Shown: positions 18,282 to 27,864, counted from the stretch's first letter. The stretch: 64,000 bases of DNA from Candidatus Hydrogenedentota bacterium (GCA_029556545.1 JAKQEQ010000076.1:61231-125230); one strand, 5' to 3'. The notes: generated by a model from the sequence alone, not told the origin. Translations and numbers: made by a program.

Positions 18282-19769
18282 TCACCGGGTCGGATTGAGC
18301 AGGGCCTCGTCCGCGTAACGCAGCAGCAGGTCTTCGCCTTCCGCGTAAAGGGCGCGCACGTTCTCGAACGTGAGCGGCACGCGCAGGTCCGGCGTGATGC
18401 CGCCTTCGCCCGCGGCATTGGCTTCGCCTTGAATCGCCCCTTCGGCGTCGAGGACGCGCCCGACGGGGAAGTAGAGCGCGCGCCCGTCGGGGAGGTCGGC
18501 GTAGCCGCCGCCCACCGCGACCGAGCCGAAGGTGCCGTGCACACCGATGACGTGGACGTCTTCGCGCCGCTGCAACGCACGGACAAAACCCTCGGCGGCG
18601 TTGAACACCGCGTGGTCAACGAGGACGGCGATGGGCCCCTCGAAAAGCGGGTCGCGCGGCGTGATCCGCAGTCGGCCGTCCGGCCGGGTAACAAACGCCT
18701 TGTCGGACTTGTCGTACACCGCGATGTCTTCGTAGAAGACCTCGTCGGCGAAGAAGTGCCCGAGGAACTTCGCGGCCAAATCGTCCGCGCCGCCGCTGTT
18801 CCCGCGCAGGTCGAGTATCAGACCGGGAACACCTTTGCGAATCATGCCGGCGATTTCACTCTTGAATGCGTTTGCGGGGAACGGGACACCGACGCTCGGC
18901 GCGAAGAAATGTATCCTGATGTATCCCGGCCCGCTCGGGAGTATCCGCGCCTCGATAGGCGGCCCGAACTCGCCCGCTTCGCCGGCGTGAAGGTAGGTTC
19001 GGTCTAGCGCTACGTAGTCGTCGTCCACGGCCTGTACGCTCGCTGCGAAGGTTTCCGTCGCGTCGGGATTCCGAAACGAAAACGCGACTTCGGTCTTCAC
19101 AGGGCAGCGCGTGAGAAAGCGCATCTGCTCGATGCGTCGGCCCTCAGGCGTCGCAGGCGGGCGACGGGCCCAAATGATCGGCGCGCGCGCCAGCGATTCC
19201 TGGATGGGCGTGCCGTTGTAGTCGAGGATTTCCGCGCCCCACTGCATCCCGATCGCGGCGGCGGGACCGTCTTCGAGGATTACATGCGCGACAACGCGGC
19301 CGTCGTCGAGTTGGAGGACGCTGAATCCCGGCGAACCGCCGACGTGGGCATGGCGAATCGCTTCGTCATCGTACAATCCCATGTTGCCGTCGGGAATGGA
19401 GTACACGTATTCGAGCAACGCGACATAATAGGCGTCGGCGTTGTTTTCTTGTTCAGCCATGCTGATGCGCGGCGCAAACTCCTCGTAGCGCGCAGCCCAG
19501 TCGATGGCCTTGTGCTCGGTGAAGGGGTACTCGGCAGCCAGTTTCTGGTGGACAGCGTCGAAAGCGCCCACCCAACCGAGTTTGCTGTAATCCAGGTCTT
19601 TTTTTCCGAAAAAAGGGATGCGAAAGGGCAAGTCAGGCACGAAAATCGGGATTTTCGTCAGGGGAATGGTCGTAGTCGTGCAGCCCGGCGAGAGGATACA
19701 GACTGCCGCAGCCGCGAATAAGCTGCCTGCCGCCGCCGTGAGCCGACGGCGCTTCTCGCGATGTGCCAT
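18282..19769 (-). CDS. S41-protease-like lipoprotein lacking catalytic Ser and Lys
   Basis: A 495-aa lipoprotein: a positively charged start, a hydrophobic stretch and a lipobox ILSPGC (Cys30). It then carries a PDZ-like segment (about 165-200, DDGRVVAHVILEDGPAAAIGMQ) and an S41 (tail-specific protease) fold with LILDLRGNSGG and the LPDGRALYFPVG strand. The position of the nucleophile in the usual TASAxE motif reads VFNAAE, and the usual GTFGKG lysine reads GTFGSV. Both catalytic residues are therefore missing, so I infer a non-proteolytic binding or scaffold protein. The start is ATG 19769 with GGAGG six bases upstream; the frame is open further upstream without homology. Confidence 0.82.
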   Translation of the reverse strand: MAHREKRRRLTAAAGSLFAAAAVCILSPGCTTTTIPLTKIPIFVPDLPFRIPFFGKKDLDYSKLGWVGAFDAVHQKLAAEYPFTEHKAIDWAARYEEFAPRISMAEQENNADAYYVALLEYVYSIPDGNMGLYDDEAIRHAHVGGSPGFSVLQLDDGRVVAHVILEDGPAAAIGMQWGAEILDYNGTPIQESLARAPIIWARRPPATPEGRRIEQMRFLTRCPVKTEVAFSFRNPDATETFAASVQAVDDDYVALDRTYLHAGEAGEFGPPIEARILPSGPGYIRIHFFAPSVGVPFPANAFKSEIAGMIRKGVPGLILDLRGNSGGADDLAAKFLGHFFADEVFYEDIAVYDKSDKAFVTRPDGRLRITPRDPLFEGPIAVLVDHAVFNAAEGFVRALQRREDVHVIGVHGTFGSVAVGGGYADLPDGRALYFPVGRVLDAEGAIQGEANAAGEGGITPDLRVPLTFENVRALYAEGEDLLLRYADEALLNPTR

Positions 19770-19941
19770 GACGTCCTCCACGTTATGCGCTTGGTTCTCG
19801 TTACGGAGCCCCGCAACCTTAGCGCAAGAAAGCGTGCTTATGCAATGAAACCGGGGTTCCAGGTTAGCGCTCCGAGGGGACGAAGAGGATTGGCGGCACG
19901 GACGGGTCGGGGCCTTGAGCGACCCTGAGGGGCATTTTCCA

Positions 19942-19970
19942 TTGACTCCTCCCCTTGAAGTCGGTGTAAT
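19942..19970 (+). promoter_or_regulatory. Possible upstream promoter of the tRNA pair
   Basis: TTGACT (19942-19947) and TGTAAT (19965-19970) are 17 bp apart. It is about 110 bp from the first tRNA, with a better-placed promoter in between. Confidence 0.4.
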
Positions 19971-20029
19971 AAAGATGCTACACTCTGGCCACTTGGCGTT
20001 GCCGGAGAAGGGCAACAGGGCTGTTCTTC

Positions 20030-20059
20030 TTGACTTTCTTGTTTCTCCGGACTTAGAAT
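20030..20059 (+). promoter_or_regulatory. Promoter of tRNA-Phe / tRNA-Thr
   Basis: TTGACT (20030-20035) and TAGAAT (20054-20059) are separated by 18 bp. The predicted start is about ten bases before the 5' end of tRNA-Phe, as usual for bacterial tRNA transcripts. Confidence 0.6.
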
Positions 20060-20075
20060 TGAAGAGGATATCCGT

Positions 20076-20151
<76 letters not shown>

Positions 20152-20160
20152 TTTTTTCAG

Positions 20161-20236
20161 GCTGGAATAGCTCAGTCGGTAGAGCACGTCACTCGTAATG
20201 ACGGGGTCCGGGGTTCGACTCCCCGTTCCAGCTCCA
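20161..20236 (+). tRNA. tRNA-Thr (CGT)
   Basis: A complete 76-nt cloverleaf: acceptor GCTGGAA pairs with TTCCAGC, anticodon stem CGTCA/TGACG, anticodon CGT, T-loop TTCGACT, encoded CCA. It reads ACG codons and shares a transcript with tRNA-Phe. Confidence 0.96.
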
Positions 20237-20367
20237 TTTTGCCGGTGCGCAGGGGTCTGTATGTTCAAGTGAGGTTTCTGAGCTAAACCTTCTTTGCTCC
20301 TGTAGCTATGCCCGATTTGCGAAGGCTGCCGGGCGTATGTGGAGCGCGGATGATTGGACGTGACATA

Positions 20368-20946
20368 ATGGAAACAAAGCAATCTTTCAGCACCTCGGAA
20401 GTGGCCAAGTACTGCCATGTGACCGCCGACACGATTCGTAAGTGGGCGGAGGCCGGGAGGATACAGGTCTTTAAGACGCCCGGCGGCCACCGGCGCATCC
20501 GCCGGGAGGATTTAGTGCGTTTTCTTCGCGAGAACAGCATTCCGATTCATGAAGAACTCGATAATTCGGGGGTGAAGGTGCTTGTGGTGGACGACGAGAA
20601 ATCCGTGATTTCCGTGGTGCGGCGGTTTCTCGAACGGGCGCAGACGCCGTTCCAGATCGAGGTAGCGATGGACGGTTTCGACGCCGGGCATCAGGTGGCT
20701 ACGTTCAAGCCGGACGTCATCTTCCTTGACCTGCGGTTGCCGGGTCTGGACGGTTTCGAGGTCTGTCGTCGGATCAAGACGAACAAAGAGACCGCCGGCA
20801 CTCACGTCATCGCGATGACGGGATACTACGAGGGCGACGTGGCGCAACGGATCATCGAGTTGGGCGCCGTCATGCTCATGCCAAAACCCTTTACGCCCGA
20901 TGACCTTCGTCGGGCGCTAGCCAAAGTCGGCGTCGAGGTCAATTAG
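20368..20946 (+). CDS. HTH (MerR/excisionase-like) - receiver response regulator
   Basis: A 192-aa regulator with inverted domain order. The N-terminal winged HTH (residues about 5-58) reads FSTSEVAKYCHVTADTIRKW and AGRIQVFKTPGGHRRI, the BldC/MerR-like DNA-binding motif. The C-terminal receiver (about 70-190) has the acidic pair VVDDEK, the phosphoacceptor Asp in DVIFLDLRLPGLDGFE, the conserved Thr in VIAMTGYY and the Lys in MPKPF. All receiver residues needed for phosphorylation are present. No kinase is adjacent, so the partner is unknown. An earlier ATG at 20350, with GGAG five bases upstream, is an equally possible start and would add six residues. Confidence 0.85.
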   Translation: METKQSFSTSEVAKYCHVTADTIRKWAEAGRIQVFKTPGGHRRIRREDLVRFLRENSIPIHEELDNSGVKVLVVDDEKSVISVVRRFLERAQTPFQIEVAMDGFDAGHQVATFKPDVIFLDLRLPGLDGFEVCRRIKTNKETAGTHVIAMTGYYEGDVAQRIIELGAVMLMPKPFTPDDLRRALAKVGVEVN

Positions 20947-21099
20947 AACCTTGGCGCGGCTTGCCCGCACATTGCTCGCCGGCGATCGGGGGACGCCACG
21001 CGATTGCCACGGCCGGCCTGAGATTCGACTCCCTCTTCTCAAACCCGTATTATCTCGTGGACGCGCGCGGGGCGCGGCTTGTGAGGGAGTATCACGCGG

Positions 21100-22779
21100 A
21101 TGCTGTTCACGGAACAAACCATTGGCGCATTCTTCGAGGATCGGGCGCGGCGACAGCCGGAACACGACTTCATTGTCTACCCGGATCGGGGGCTGCGTTG
21201 GAGCTACGCGGCGTTTGACGCGCGCGTGAACCGGTTGGCGAAGGGCCTGCTCGCCATCGGCATCGAGAAAGGGGACCATGTCGGCATCTGGGCGTGCAAC
21301 GTGCCGGACTGGATCACGTTCCTGTTCGCCACGGCGAAGATTGGCGCGGTCCTCGTCGCGGTAAACACGGCGTACAAGGGCCACGAACTGGCCTATGTCA
21401 TGAAGCAGTCCGACATGAAGGCGCTCGCGCTCATTGATCAATTCCGGGAAGTGGATTACGTTCATACCGTCTGCGAGGTTGTTCCCGAATTGCTGAAGCA
21501 TCCCCGGGGAAGCATGCTCAGCGCGGCGTTCCCGCGGCTCCGGCATGTGCTGTTCATCGGGGAGGACCGGCACGACGGGATGTACAACCTGGAGGAACTC
21601 CTGGCGCTGGGCGACGGCGCTCCAGACGACGATTTCGCGCGCGCGCGCGCGGCGGTGTCAAACCATGACGTAGTCAATATGCAGTACACCTCGGGCACGA
21701 CGGGTTTCCCGAAGGGCGTCATGCTGACGCACCGCAACATTCTAAATAACGGGTACTACATCGGCGAACGCCAGCGGCTTACGTCGGCGGACCGGGTATG
21801 CGTGCCGGTGCCGCTGTTTCATTGCTTCGGCTGCGTACTGGGCGTGCTGGCGACGCTGACGCACGGGGGCACGCTGGTAATGCTCGAACAGTTCGACCCG
21901 GTGCGCGCGCTGGCGGCGGTCGCGAAGGAGCGCTGCACGGCGCTCTATGGCGTGCCGACCATGTTTATCGCCGAGTTGAACCATCCCGAGTTCGACATGT
22001 TCGACCTCTCGTCGCTGCGCACGGGGATCATGGCGGGCGCGCCGTGCCCCATCGAGACCATGCGCCGTGTCGTGGACCAGATGCACTGCCCCGAGATCAC
22101 CATCGCATACGGGTTGACGGAGGCCTCGCCGGTGATCACGCAGACCAGCACGGACGACACGCTCGAGCGGCGCGTGGGCACGGTCGGCACGGTTCAGCCG
22201 GGCATCGAAGTAAAGATCGTGGACCCGGAAACAGGCGCGACGCTCGGGCCGAATGAGCCGGGCGAACTGTGTTGCCGCGGCTACAATGTCATGAAGGGCT
22301 ACTACAAGATGCCCGAGGCGACGGCGGCGGCCATCGACGCGGAGGGCTGGCTGCACAGCGGCGACTTGGCTACGCGCGACGAGGATGGCTACTATCGGAT
22401 CGTGGGCCGCAGCAAGGACATGATCATCCGCGGAGGCGAGAACATCTACCCGCGCGAGATCGAGGAATTCCTGTTCACGATGCCGGGCGTCGAAACGGTG
22501 CAGGTGGTGGGCGTGCCGGACGCGCGCTTCGGCGAGGTGGCCGCCGCGTTTATCAAGCGCAAGGCGGGCACGGACCTTACGGAGGAGGACGTGCGCGACT
22601 TCGCCCGGACGCGGATCGCGCGCTATAAGGCGCCGCAACACATCTTCTTTGTCGAGAGTTTCCCGATGACCGCGAGCGAGAAGATTCAGAAGTACAAGCT
22701 GCGCGAAATGGCGAAGGAACTGCTGCAAATCGACGGAAAGGTCTTTGACGCGGAGGAGAAGGAGAAGAGAGGAGAGTGA
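21100..22779 (+). CDS. AMP-binding acyl-CoA synthetase (FadD-like)
   Basis: Activates a carboxylic acid, probably a fatty acid, to its CoA thioester through an acyl-adenylate; cytoplasmic. The 559-aa protein has the ANL signatures: the P-loop [16 protein letters not shown] (about 196-211), [13 protein letters not shown] (A5), [39 protein letters not shown] (A7-A8, split here by spaces in the alignment only) and the A10 lysine in [18 protein letters not shown] lies 12 bases above the ATG. Its stop overlaps the GTG start of oppA, so it is translationally coupled to a peptide-import operon. The true substrate cannot be read from the sequence. Confidence 0.88.
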   Translation: MLFTEQTIGAFFEDRARRQPEHDFIVYPDRGLRWSYAAFDARVNRLAKGLLAIGIEKGDHVGIWACNVPDWITFLFATAKIGAVLVAVNTAYKGHELAYVMKQSDMKALALIDQFREVDYVHTVCEVVPELLKHPRGSMLSAAFPRLRHVLFIGEDRHDGMYNLEELLALGDGAPDDDFARARAAVSNHDVVNMQYTSGTTGFPKGVMLTHRNILNNGYYIGERQRLTSADRVCVPVPLFHCFGCVLGVLATLTHGGTLVMLEQFDPVRALAAVAKERCTALYGVPTMFIAELNHPEFDMFDLSSLRTGIMAGAPCPIETMRRVVDQMHCPEITIAYGLTEASPVITQTSTDDTLERRVGTVGTVQPGIEVKIVDPETGATLGPNEPGELCCRGYNVMKGYYKMPEATAAAIDAEGWLHSGDLATRDEDGYYRIVGRSKDMIIRGGENIYPREIEEFLFTMPGVETVQVVGVPDARFGEVAAAFIKRKAGTDLTEEDVRDFARTRIARYKAPQHIFFVESFPMTASEKIQKYKLREMAKELLQIDGKVFDAEEKEKRGE

Positions 22780-24440
22780 GGGGATTGTCCATCGGCGAAG
22801 GGCGCATGGCGAGTACGATTACGAGCACGATTACGAGCACGATTATCCTCGTGTCCTGTCTACCGCTGGTCTCCGTTGTGGCGGGCTGTGGGCGCGCCGC
22901 GGACATGCCCGGCGCGGTGATTCTGCACGCGGGGAACGGCGCCGAGGTGCAGGACCTTGATCCGCACATGGTCTCGGGCGTCACCGAGCACCGGACGCTC
23001 TGCGCGCTCTTCGAAGGCTTGGTGAATCTGGACCCCCGTACGCTCGAACCGGAGCCGGGCGTGGCCGCGTCGTGGGACCTCTCGCCCGATGCACGGGTTT
23101 ACACGTTTCATCTGCGGCGAGACGCGCGGTGGTCTAACGGCGATGCCGTGACGGCGGAGGATTTCCACTACGCCTGGCGGCGTATCCTTTCGCCGAACCT
23201 TGCCGCGGACTATGCTTACTTCCTGCATTGCATCGAGAATGCAAAGGCGTACAACGAAGGGACCGTGACGGATTTCGACGTCGTCGGCGTCAAGGTCGTT
23301 GATGCGTATACCCTCGAGGCGAGGCTCGAACATCCCACGCCGTATTTCCTCGGGATGCAGGTACATCAGGCGTACATGCCCGTACACCGGGCGACCATCG
23401 AGCGTTTCGGCGCGATGGACGAACGAAGTACGCGCTGGACGCGCGCGGGGAACCACGTGGGCAACGGCCCGTTCCTGCTGGCGGAATGGACGCCGAACGC
23501 CGTGATCCGCGTGCGGCGCAATCCGCATTACTGGAACCGGGACGCGGTGCGTCTCGACGGAATCAACTTCTACGCCATCGACAACCTGTGGACGCAGGAG
23601 CGGGCGTTTCGGAGCGGGCAGTTGGACATGACCGACGACGTGCCGCTGCACAAGGTGCGCCTGTACCGCGAACGCGACCCGGACCGCATCGTGCTGCATC
23701 CGTACCTCGGCACGTATTACTACCGATTGAACGTGACGCGGCCGCCGTTCACGGACCGGCGCGTGCGCCGGGCCTTCGCCATGGCCCTCGACCGCGAGGC
23801 GATCACGCACAACGTCACGCGCGGCGGCGAGGAGCCCGCGCCGTTCTACACGCCGCCCGACACGAACGGCTACACGTGCCGCCACCGCATCCCGTTCGAC
23901 CCGGCGAGCGCCCGGGTGTTGCTCGCGGAGGCGGGTTTTCCCGACGGGCGTGGTCTGCCGCCTATCGAAATCCTGTATAACACGAGCGAGGCGCACAAAC
24001 TCATCGCCGAGGCGGTGCAGCAGATGTGGAAGCAGCACCTGGGCGCGGACGTGCGCCTGCTCAATCAGGACTGGAAGGTGTATCTCGATTCGACGAACAC
24101 GTTGAACTACATGGTCGCGCGGTCGGGCTGGATCGGCGACGTGGTGGACCCGGTGAACTTCCTCGAGTGTTTCCTCGGCGGCGGCGGCAATAACCGGACC
24201 GGATATGCCTCGCCCGAGTTTGACGCGCTGGTCCACGCGGCCTACGCCGAGGCCGACGTCGGTCAGCGGCTCGAACTGCTGCAAGAGGCCGAGGCGGTGC
24301 TGCTCGAGGACGCGCCGTTGATCCCGATATATTTCTATTCGCGGAAATACTTGAAGCGGCCCGAAGTCCTGGGGCTCGACCCGAATCCCCTTGGCTACAT
24401 CCGCTGGACGCGGGTGACGTTGAGACGGGAGCGCGTTTAG
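22776..24440 (+). CDS. oppA: Oligopeptide ABC transporter substrate-binding lipoprotein
   Basis: Captures peptides outside the membrane and delivers them to the OppBC channel. A 554-aa SBP family 5 protein with the signature blocks [54 protein letters not shown] and [13 protein letters not shown]. It is a lipoprotein (lipobox VVAGC). I favour the GTG at 22776, which overlaps the previous stop and gives the signal peptide a positive N-terminus; ATG 22806 is the alternative. The signal peptide's hydrophobic core is partly built from a 12-bp microsatellite (22811-22846), encoding [12 protein letters not shown]. It is followed after two bases by oppB. Confidence 0.9.
   Translation: MRGLSIGEGRMASTITSTITSTIILVSCLPLVSVVAGCGRAADMPGAVILHAGNGAEVQDLDPHMVSGVTEHRTLCALFEGLVNLDPRTLEPEPGVAASWDLSPDARVYTFHLRRDARWSNGDAVTAEDFHYAWRRILSPNLAADYAYFLHCIENAKAYNEGTVTDFDVVGVKVVDAYTLEARLEHPTPYFLGMQVHQAYMPVHRATIERFGAMDERSTRWTRAGNHVGNGPFLLAEWTPNAVIRVRRNPHYWNRDAVRLDGINFYAIDNLWTQERAFRSGQLDMTDDVPLHKVRLYRERDPDRIVLHPYLGTYYYRLNVTRPPFTDRRVRRAFAMALDREAITHNVTRGGEEPAPFYTPPDTNGYTCRHRIPFDPASARVLLAEAGFPDGRGLPPIEILYNTSEAHKLIAEAVQQMWKQHLGADVRLLNQDWKVYLDSTNTLNYMVARSGWIGDVVDPVNFLECFLGGGGNNRTGYASPEFDALVHAAYAEADVGQRLELLQEAEAVLLEDAPLIPIYFYSRKYLKRPEVLGLDPNPLGYIRWTRVTLRRERV
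22811..22846 (+). repeat. 12-bp microsatellite inside the oppA signal peptide
   Basis: Three imperfect copies of a unit like ACGAGCACGATT encode [12 protein letters not shown]. The same words occur in reverse orientation after mfd (53573-53594). Confidence 0.75.
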
Positions 24441-24442
24441 GT

Positions 24443-25360
24443 ATGTGGCGTTTCATCGCGCGACGGCTCGTTGAACTGGCCCCGACATTGCTGGCGGTGG
24501 CCACGATTACGTTCTTCCTCGTGCGGCTCGCGCCGGGCGGGCCGTTCGACGCGGAGCGGCAGGTGCAGCCGGAGGTGCTCGAACGCCTCAAGGATCACTA
24601 CAACCTCAACGCACCCATATATCGCCAATACCTGGATTACATGTTCGGATTATTTCGCGGCGACCTCGGGATATCCTTCTCGAAACCAAGCTACACGGTG
24701 ACCGAACTGATCCTGCTGCGTTTGCCCGTGTCGCTCGAATTGGGCGCCTACGCGCTGCTCGTGGCGCTGGGCATCGGTCTTGGCGCGGGGCTGCTGGCGT
24801 CGCTCAAACCGAACAGCCTGCTCGATCACGCGCCCATGTCGCTGGCGATGATCGGCATTTGCCTGCCCAGTTTCGTGCTCGGGCCGCTGTTACTGCTCAT
24901 GTTCTCGGAGAAGCTCGCGTGGTTTCCCGTCATGGGCTGGGAAACGCCCGCGGACAAGGTGTTGCCGTCGCTCACGCTCGGGGCGGTGTACGCGGCGTAC
25001 ATCGCGCGGTTGACGCGCGGCGGCATGCTCGAGGTGCTGTCACAGGACTACATCCGCACGGCGCGCGCGAAGGGGTTGCGCGAATCGCGCGTGGTGCTGG
25101 AACACGGGTTGCGCGGCGGCATGCAGCCCGTGGTCGCGTTCCTTGGCCCGGCCACGGCGCGCCTGCTCACGGGTTCTTTCGTCGTCGAGACCATCTTCTG
25201 GATACCGGGACTGGGCCGCGATTTCGTGGGCGCGGCCTTCAACCGGGATTACCCGTTGATCATGGGCACGGTGCTCGTGTACGCCGTGTTTGTGTTGGTG
25301 TTGAACCTGGCCGCGGACATTGCGCAGGCGTGGCTCGACCCGCGCGTGCGCCGCGCCTGA
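24443..25360 (+). CDS. oppB: Oligopeptide ABC transporter permease OppB
   Basis: A 305-aa inner-membrane permease with six predicted hydrophobic segments. It starts MWRFIARRLVELAPTLLAVATITFFLVRL, the typical OppB/DppB N-terminus, and has the ATPase-contacting EAA-type loop YIRTARAKGLRESRVVLEHGLRGGMQP (about 200-226). It forms a heterodimer channel with OppC. Two bases separate it from oppA and 13 from oppC. The family assignment is firm; peptide against dipeptide or nickel specificity cannot be told. Confidence 0.92.
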   Translation: MWRFIARRLVELAPTLLAVATITFFLVRLAPGGPFDAERQVQPEVLERLKDHYNLNAPIYRQYLDYMFGLFRGDLGISFSKPSYTVTELILLRLPVSLELGAYALLVALGIGLGAGLLASLKPNSLLDHAPMSLAMIGICLPSFVLGPLLLLMFSEKLAWFPVMGWETPADKVLPSLTLGAVYAAYIARLTRGGMLEVLSQDYIRTARAKGLRESRVVLEHGLRGGMQPVVAFLGPATARLLTGSFVVETIFWIPGLGRDFVGAAFNRDYPLIMGTVLVYAVFVLVLNLAADIAQAWLDPRVRRA

Positions 25361-25373
25361 CGGGACGACCCTG

Positions 25374-26264
25374 ATGCTGCGACGCCGAAAAAAAGACGCG
25401 CTCGCGGACGCCGAAGCGGGCACGTCGCTATGGAAAGACGCCTACTGGCGGTTGCGGAAGAACCGCCTGGCGCTCTTCGGCGCGTGCGTGAGCTGCATCG
25501 TCGCAATCGTCGCGATCGCCGGGCCGTGGTGCTCGCCTTACGCCTACGACGAGCAGGACCGCGAACTCGGGGCGGTCGGGCCGTGCGCCGCGCACTGGCT
25601 CGGCACGGACCTGCTCGGGCGGGACCTGCTCACGCGCACGCTGTACGGGGGCCGCGTGTCGCTCCTCGTCGGTATCGCGGCCACGGCGGTGTCGCTCGTT
25701 ATCGGAGTCTTGTACGGTGCGATTGCGGGGTTCCTCGGCGGGCGGACCGACGCCGTCATGATGCGCGTGGTCGACGTGCTCTACGCGCTGCCGTTCACAA
25801 TCACTGTGATCATCCTGATGGTGTATTTCGGGCGCAATTTCGTGTTGTTGTTCCTCGCCATCGGCGCGGTCGAGTGGCTGACCATGGCGCGGATCGTGCG
25901 CGGGCAGATTTTGTCGCTCAAGGAGAAGGAATTTATCGAGGCGGCGGTCGTCATGGGTTTGCGGCGGCGGCGCATCCTGCTCCGGCACCTGATCCCGAAC
26001 GTCCTCGGGCCGATCATCGTGTATACGACGTTGACCATTCCGAACGTCATGATTCTCGAGGCGTTCCTGAGCTTTCTCGGGCTGGGCGTACAGCCGCCCA
26101 TGAGTTCGTGGGGCCTCCTGATCAAGGAGGGCGTCGAGACGATGGAGCCCTTCTGGTGGATGCTCGTATTTCCCAGCGTCGCCCTGTCTGTGACGCTGTT
26201 TTCGCTGAATTTTTTCGGCGACGGCCTGCGCGACGCGCTCGACCCGCGCATGTCGAAGGATTAG
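25374..26264 (+). CDS. oppC: Oligopeptide ABC transporter permease OppC
   Basis: A 296-aa permease, the OppB partner. The N-terminus (WRLRKNRLALFGACVSCIVAIVAIAGPW) and LGTDLLGRDLLTRTLYGGRVSLLVG are diagnostic of OppC/DppC. The EAA loop is seen as EFIEAAVVMGLRRRRILLRHLIPNVLGPI. The ATG at 25374 is 13 bp after oppB; the open frame upstream of it lies inside oppB and is ignored. The operon is interrupted after this gene by a toxin-antitoxin pair and one more gene before oppD. Confidence 0.92.
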   Translation: MLRRRKKDALADAEAGTSLWKDAYWRLRKNRLALFGACVSCIVAIVAIAGPWCSPYAYDEQDRELGAVGPCAAHWLGTDLLGRDLLTRTLYGGRVSLLVGIAATAVSLVIGVLYGAIAGFLGGRTDAVMMRVVDVLYALPFTITVIILMVYFGRNFVLLFLAIGAVEWLTMARIVRGQILSLKEKEFIEAAVVMGLRRRRILLRHLIPNVLGPIIVYTTLTIPNVMILEAFLSFLGLGVQPPMSSWGLLIKEGVETMEPFWWMLVFPSVALSVTLFSLNFFGDGLRDALDPRMSKD

Positions 26265-26331
26265 AAGCCCCGAGAAGAAGCGTGACCGGATTTCGCAGCG
26301 GCAGTGGAAACAATAACGCAACGCCGTTCAC

Positions 26332-26360
26332 TTGTCGGGCGGCAACGCCGCCGGTATACT
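26332..26360 (+). promoter_or_regulatory. Promoter of the DUF433/DUF5615 pair
   Basis: TTGTCG (26332-26337) and TATACT (26355-26360) are 17 bp apart, about 33 bp before the DUF433 start. It supports separate transcription of this insert within the opp region. Confidence 0.45.
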
Positions 26361-26392
26361 TAACAGAGGGACTATTGACGGAGAACACTCCT

Positions 26393-26620
26393 ATGAACAG
26401 CCGAATACAAATCAGCCCCGCTATATGCCATGGAAAGCCCGTTATTCGCGGAACCCGCGTGTTGGTCTCTTCAATACTTGGCGCTCTGGCTGGCGGAGAT
26501 TCGATCGAGATGGTGCTCGAGGATTATCCCAACATTACTCGAGATGACGTGGAGGCGGCATTGGCGTTCGCGGGCGAACTGTCGCGATTTGAGGAAATTC
26601 CTTACGAGACGGTTTCATGA
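26393..26620 (+). CDS. DUF433 antitoxin
   Basis: A 75-aa protein of the DUF433 family, a winged-helix antitoxin (VapB45-like). Typical blocks are RIQISPAICHGKPVIRGTRV and DSIEMVLEDYPNITRDDVEAAL. It overlaps the next gene by four bases (ATGA), the usual antitoxin-first layout. It should neutralise the partner nuclease and repress the pair's own promoter, which has a good -10 33 bp upstream. The ATG at 26393 is preceded by GGAGAA. Confidence 0.87.
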   Translation: MNSRIQISPAICHGKPVIRGTRVLVSSILGALAGGDSIEMVLEDYPNITRDDVEAALAFAGELSRFEEIPYETVS

Positions 26621-27030
26621 AGTTCTTTCTCGATGAGAACTTTCCAAAGGCGGCCCACGAATTCCTCATGTCGAGGCGTCACGAAGTCATCGATATTCGC
26701 GGAACACCGAAAGAAGGAAGCGATGATGCGACGCTTTTCGAGGTTGCTCAAGCGGCGGGAGCGGTTTTCCTGACCACGGACCGCGATTTCTTCCATACCG
26801 TGCCCCACTTGTACGATTGTCATTGTGGTGTCGTGGTCGTCGCGTTGCGTCAGCCCGGTCGCAAGAACATCCTCGATAAACTGGACTGGTTCTTGAGACA
26901 TTATGCCGGTATCACGCTTGAGAACAAGGTGTTTCAACTCAGAGACCGGGCTTGCATTCTGCTCTTACCCCCTGATGATGTCGGCGAGGCGGGAAATACC
27001 GGCGGCGAATCATCCACGCCTCGTCGTTAG
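26617..27030 (+). CDS. DUF5615 PIN-like toxin
   Basis: A 137-aa PIN-like RNase toxin (Mut7-C/VapC45 type). The acidic residues expected at the metal site are seen in MKFFLDENFP (Asp6, Glu7), in SDDATLFEVAQ and in LTTDRDFF. It is encoded with a 4-bp overlap after DUF433, its common partner. The C-terminal tail after LLLPPDD looks extended. The pair lies between oppC and oppD and was probably inserted there; plasmid-like maintenance or stress control are possible roles, but neither is visible here. Confidence 0.87.
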   Translation: MKFFLDENFPKAAHEFLMSRRHEVIDIRGTPKEGSDDATLFEVAQAAGAVFLTTDRDFFHTVPHLYDCHCGVVVVALRQPGRKNILDKLDWFLRHYAGITLENKVFQLRDRACILLLPPDDVGEAGNTGGESSTPRR

Positions 27031-27138
27031 TCCGCCGCCATCGAGGTGGGAAGTACACTCGACTACTGACAGTCTGGTCCTGGTCGGCTTGGGAGGCGGC
27101 GCGCCGGCTCCGGCTGTGGAACAAAGAAGGAACACTGC

Positions 27139-27864
27139 ATGGCTCACTGGGAACATCGCGAGGAACCGGAATGGCGCGCGTTTCGCTTCAACCAGCCCTA
27201 TGCGAAAGGGCTCAAGCGCCTGCGCGCGGAGGTACTCGAGAAGACCGATTTCGACCCGGCGGTGCTCTGGCAGTGGGGCACGATGCAGGCCATGGCCGTG
27301 CTCGGCATTCTGAAAGCGGTCGAGCGGCGGTTCGGCAAGGCTGGGCAGGAGACGGCGGCGGCGGCGTTGCGCGAAGTGGGGCTGGACGTGGGCCGGCAAA
27401 TCCTCGAGGGCGCGGCGATTCCCGAGGACTTGCCGCCCATGAAGTTCATCAGCTTCTACGCCACCGTGATCAACCGGATTGTCTACGCGAGCCTGGAGAG
27501 GCCGCGCATCAAGAGCGACATCGAGGCGGACTTCGATATCCTGTGGTGCCCGCACCAAGACACCTACGGCGCCTTCGATTGCCGCGTGCAGCGGTATTTC
27601 GTTCAGGGCATGATCGACGCCGCGGAGGAGAAGTTCCCGGGGCTGGGTTTTCAAGCGCGGTTCGACAGCACGATTCCGTCGGGCGCGACGACGTGTCATT
27701 TCACGTTGTGGCGGGGCGGAGAGATGGCCGAGGGCCAAGGCGGCGTGACCGCGCGCGCCTGGGCCGAGTACACGCGGAAGCTGGATGAGAAGGCATTGGA
27801 GATTGCGCAGCGGGAAAGAAGAGACAAGGAAACCGGCGATGACCGGATTAAACCCTCACCCTGA
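27139..27864 (+). CDS. Possible ATC-hydrolase-like protein
   Basis: A 241-aa soluble protein. The segment ADFDILWCPHQDTYGAFDC, followed by YFVQGMIDAAEEKFPGLGF and TCHFTLWR, resembles the L-2-amino-thiazoline-4-carboxylate hydrolase family, with conserved Cys, His and Asp and a late Cys-His. The family's known member opens a thiazoline ring toward cysteine; the real substrate here is unknown. It lies between the toxin-antitoxin pair and oppD. Its last codons and TGA stop come from a CCCTCACCCTGACCCTC-type repeat, so the original C-terminus may have been replaced. Family assignment is moderate, function low. Confidence 0.5.
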   Translation: MAHWEHREEPEWRAFRFNQPYAKGLKRLRAEVLEKTDFDPAVLWQWGTMQAMAVLGILKAVERRFGKAGQETAAAALREVGLDVGRQILEGAAIPEDLPPMKFISFYATVINRIVYASLERPRIKSDIEADFDILWCPHQDTYGAFDCRVQRYFVQGMIDAAEEKFPGLGFQARFDSTIPSGATTCHFTLWRGGEMAEGQGGVTARAWAEYTRKLDEKALEIAQRERRDKETGDDRIKPSP

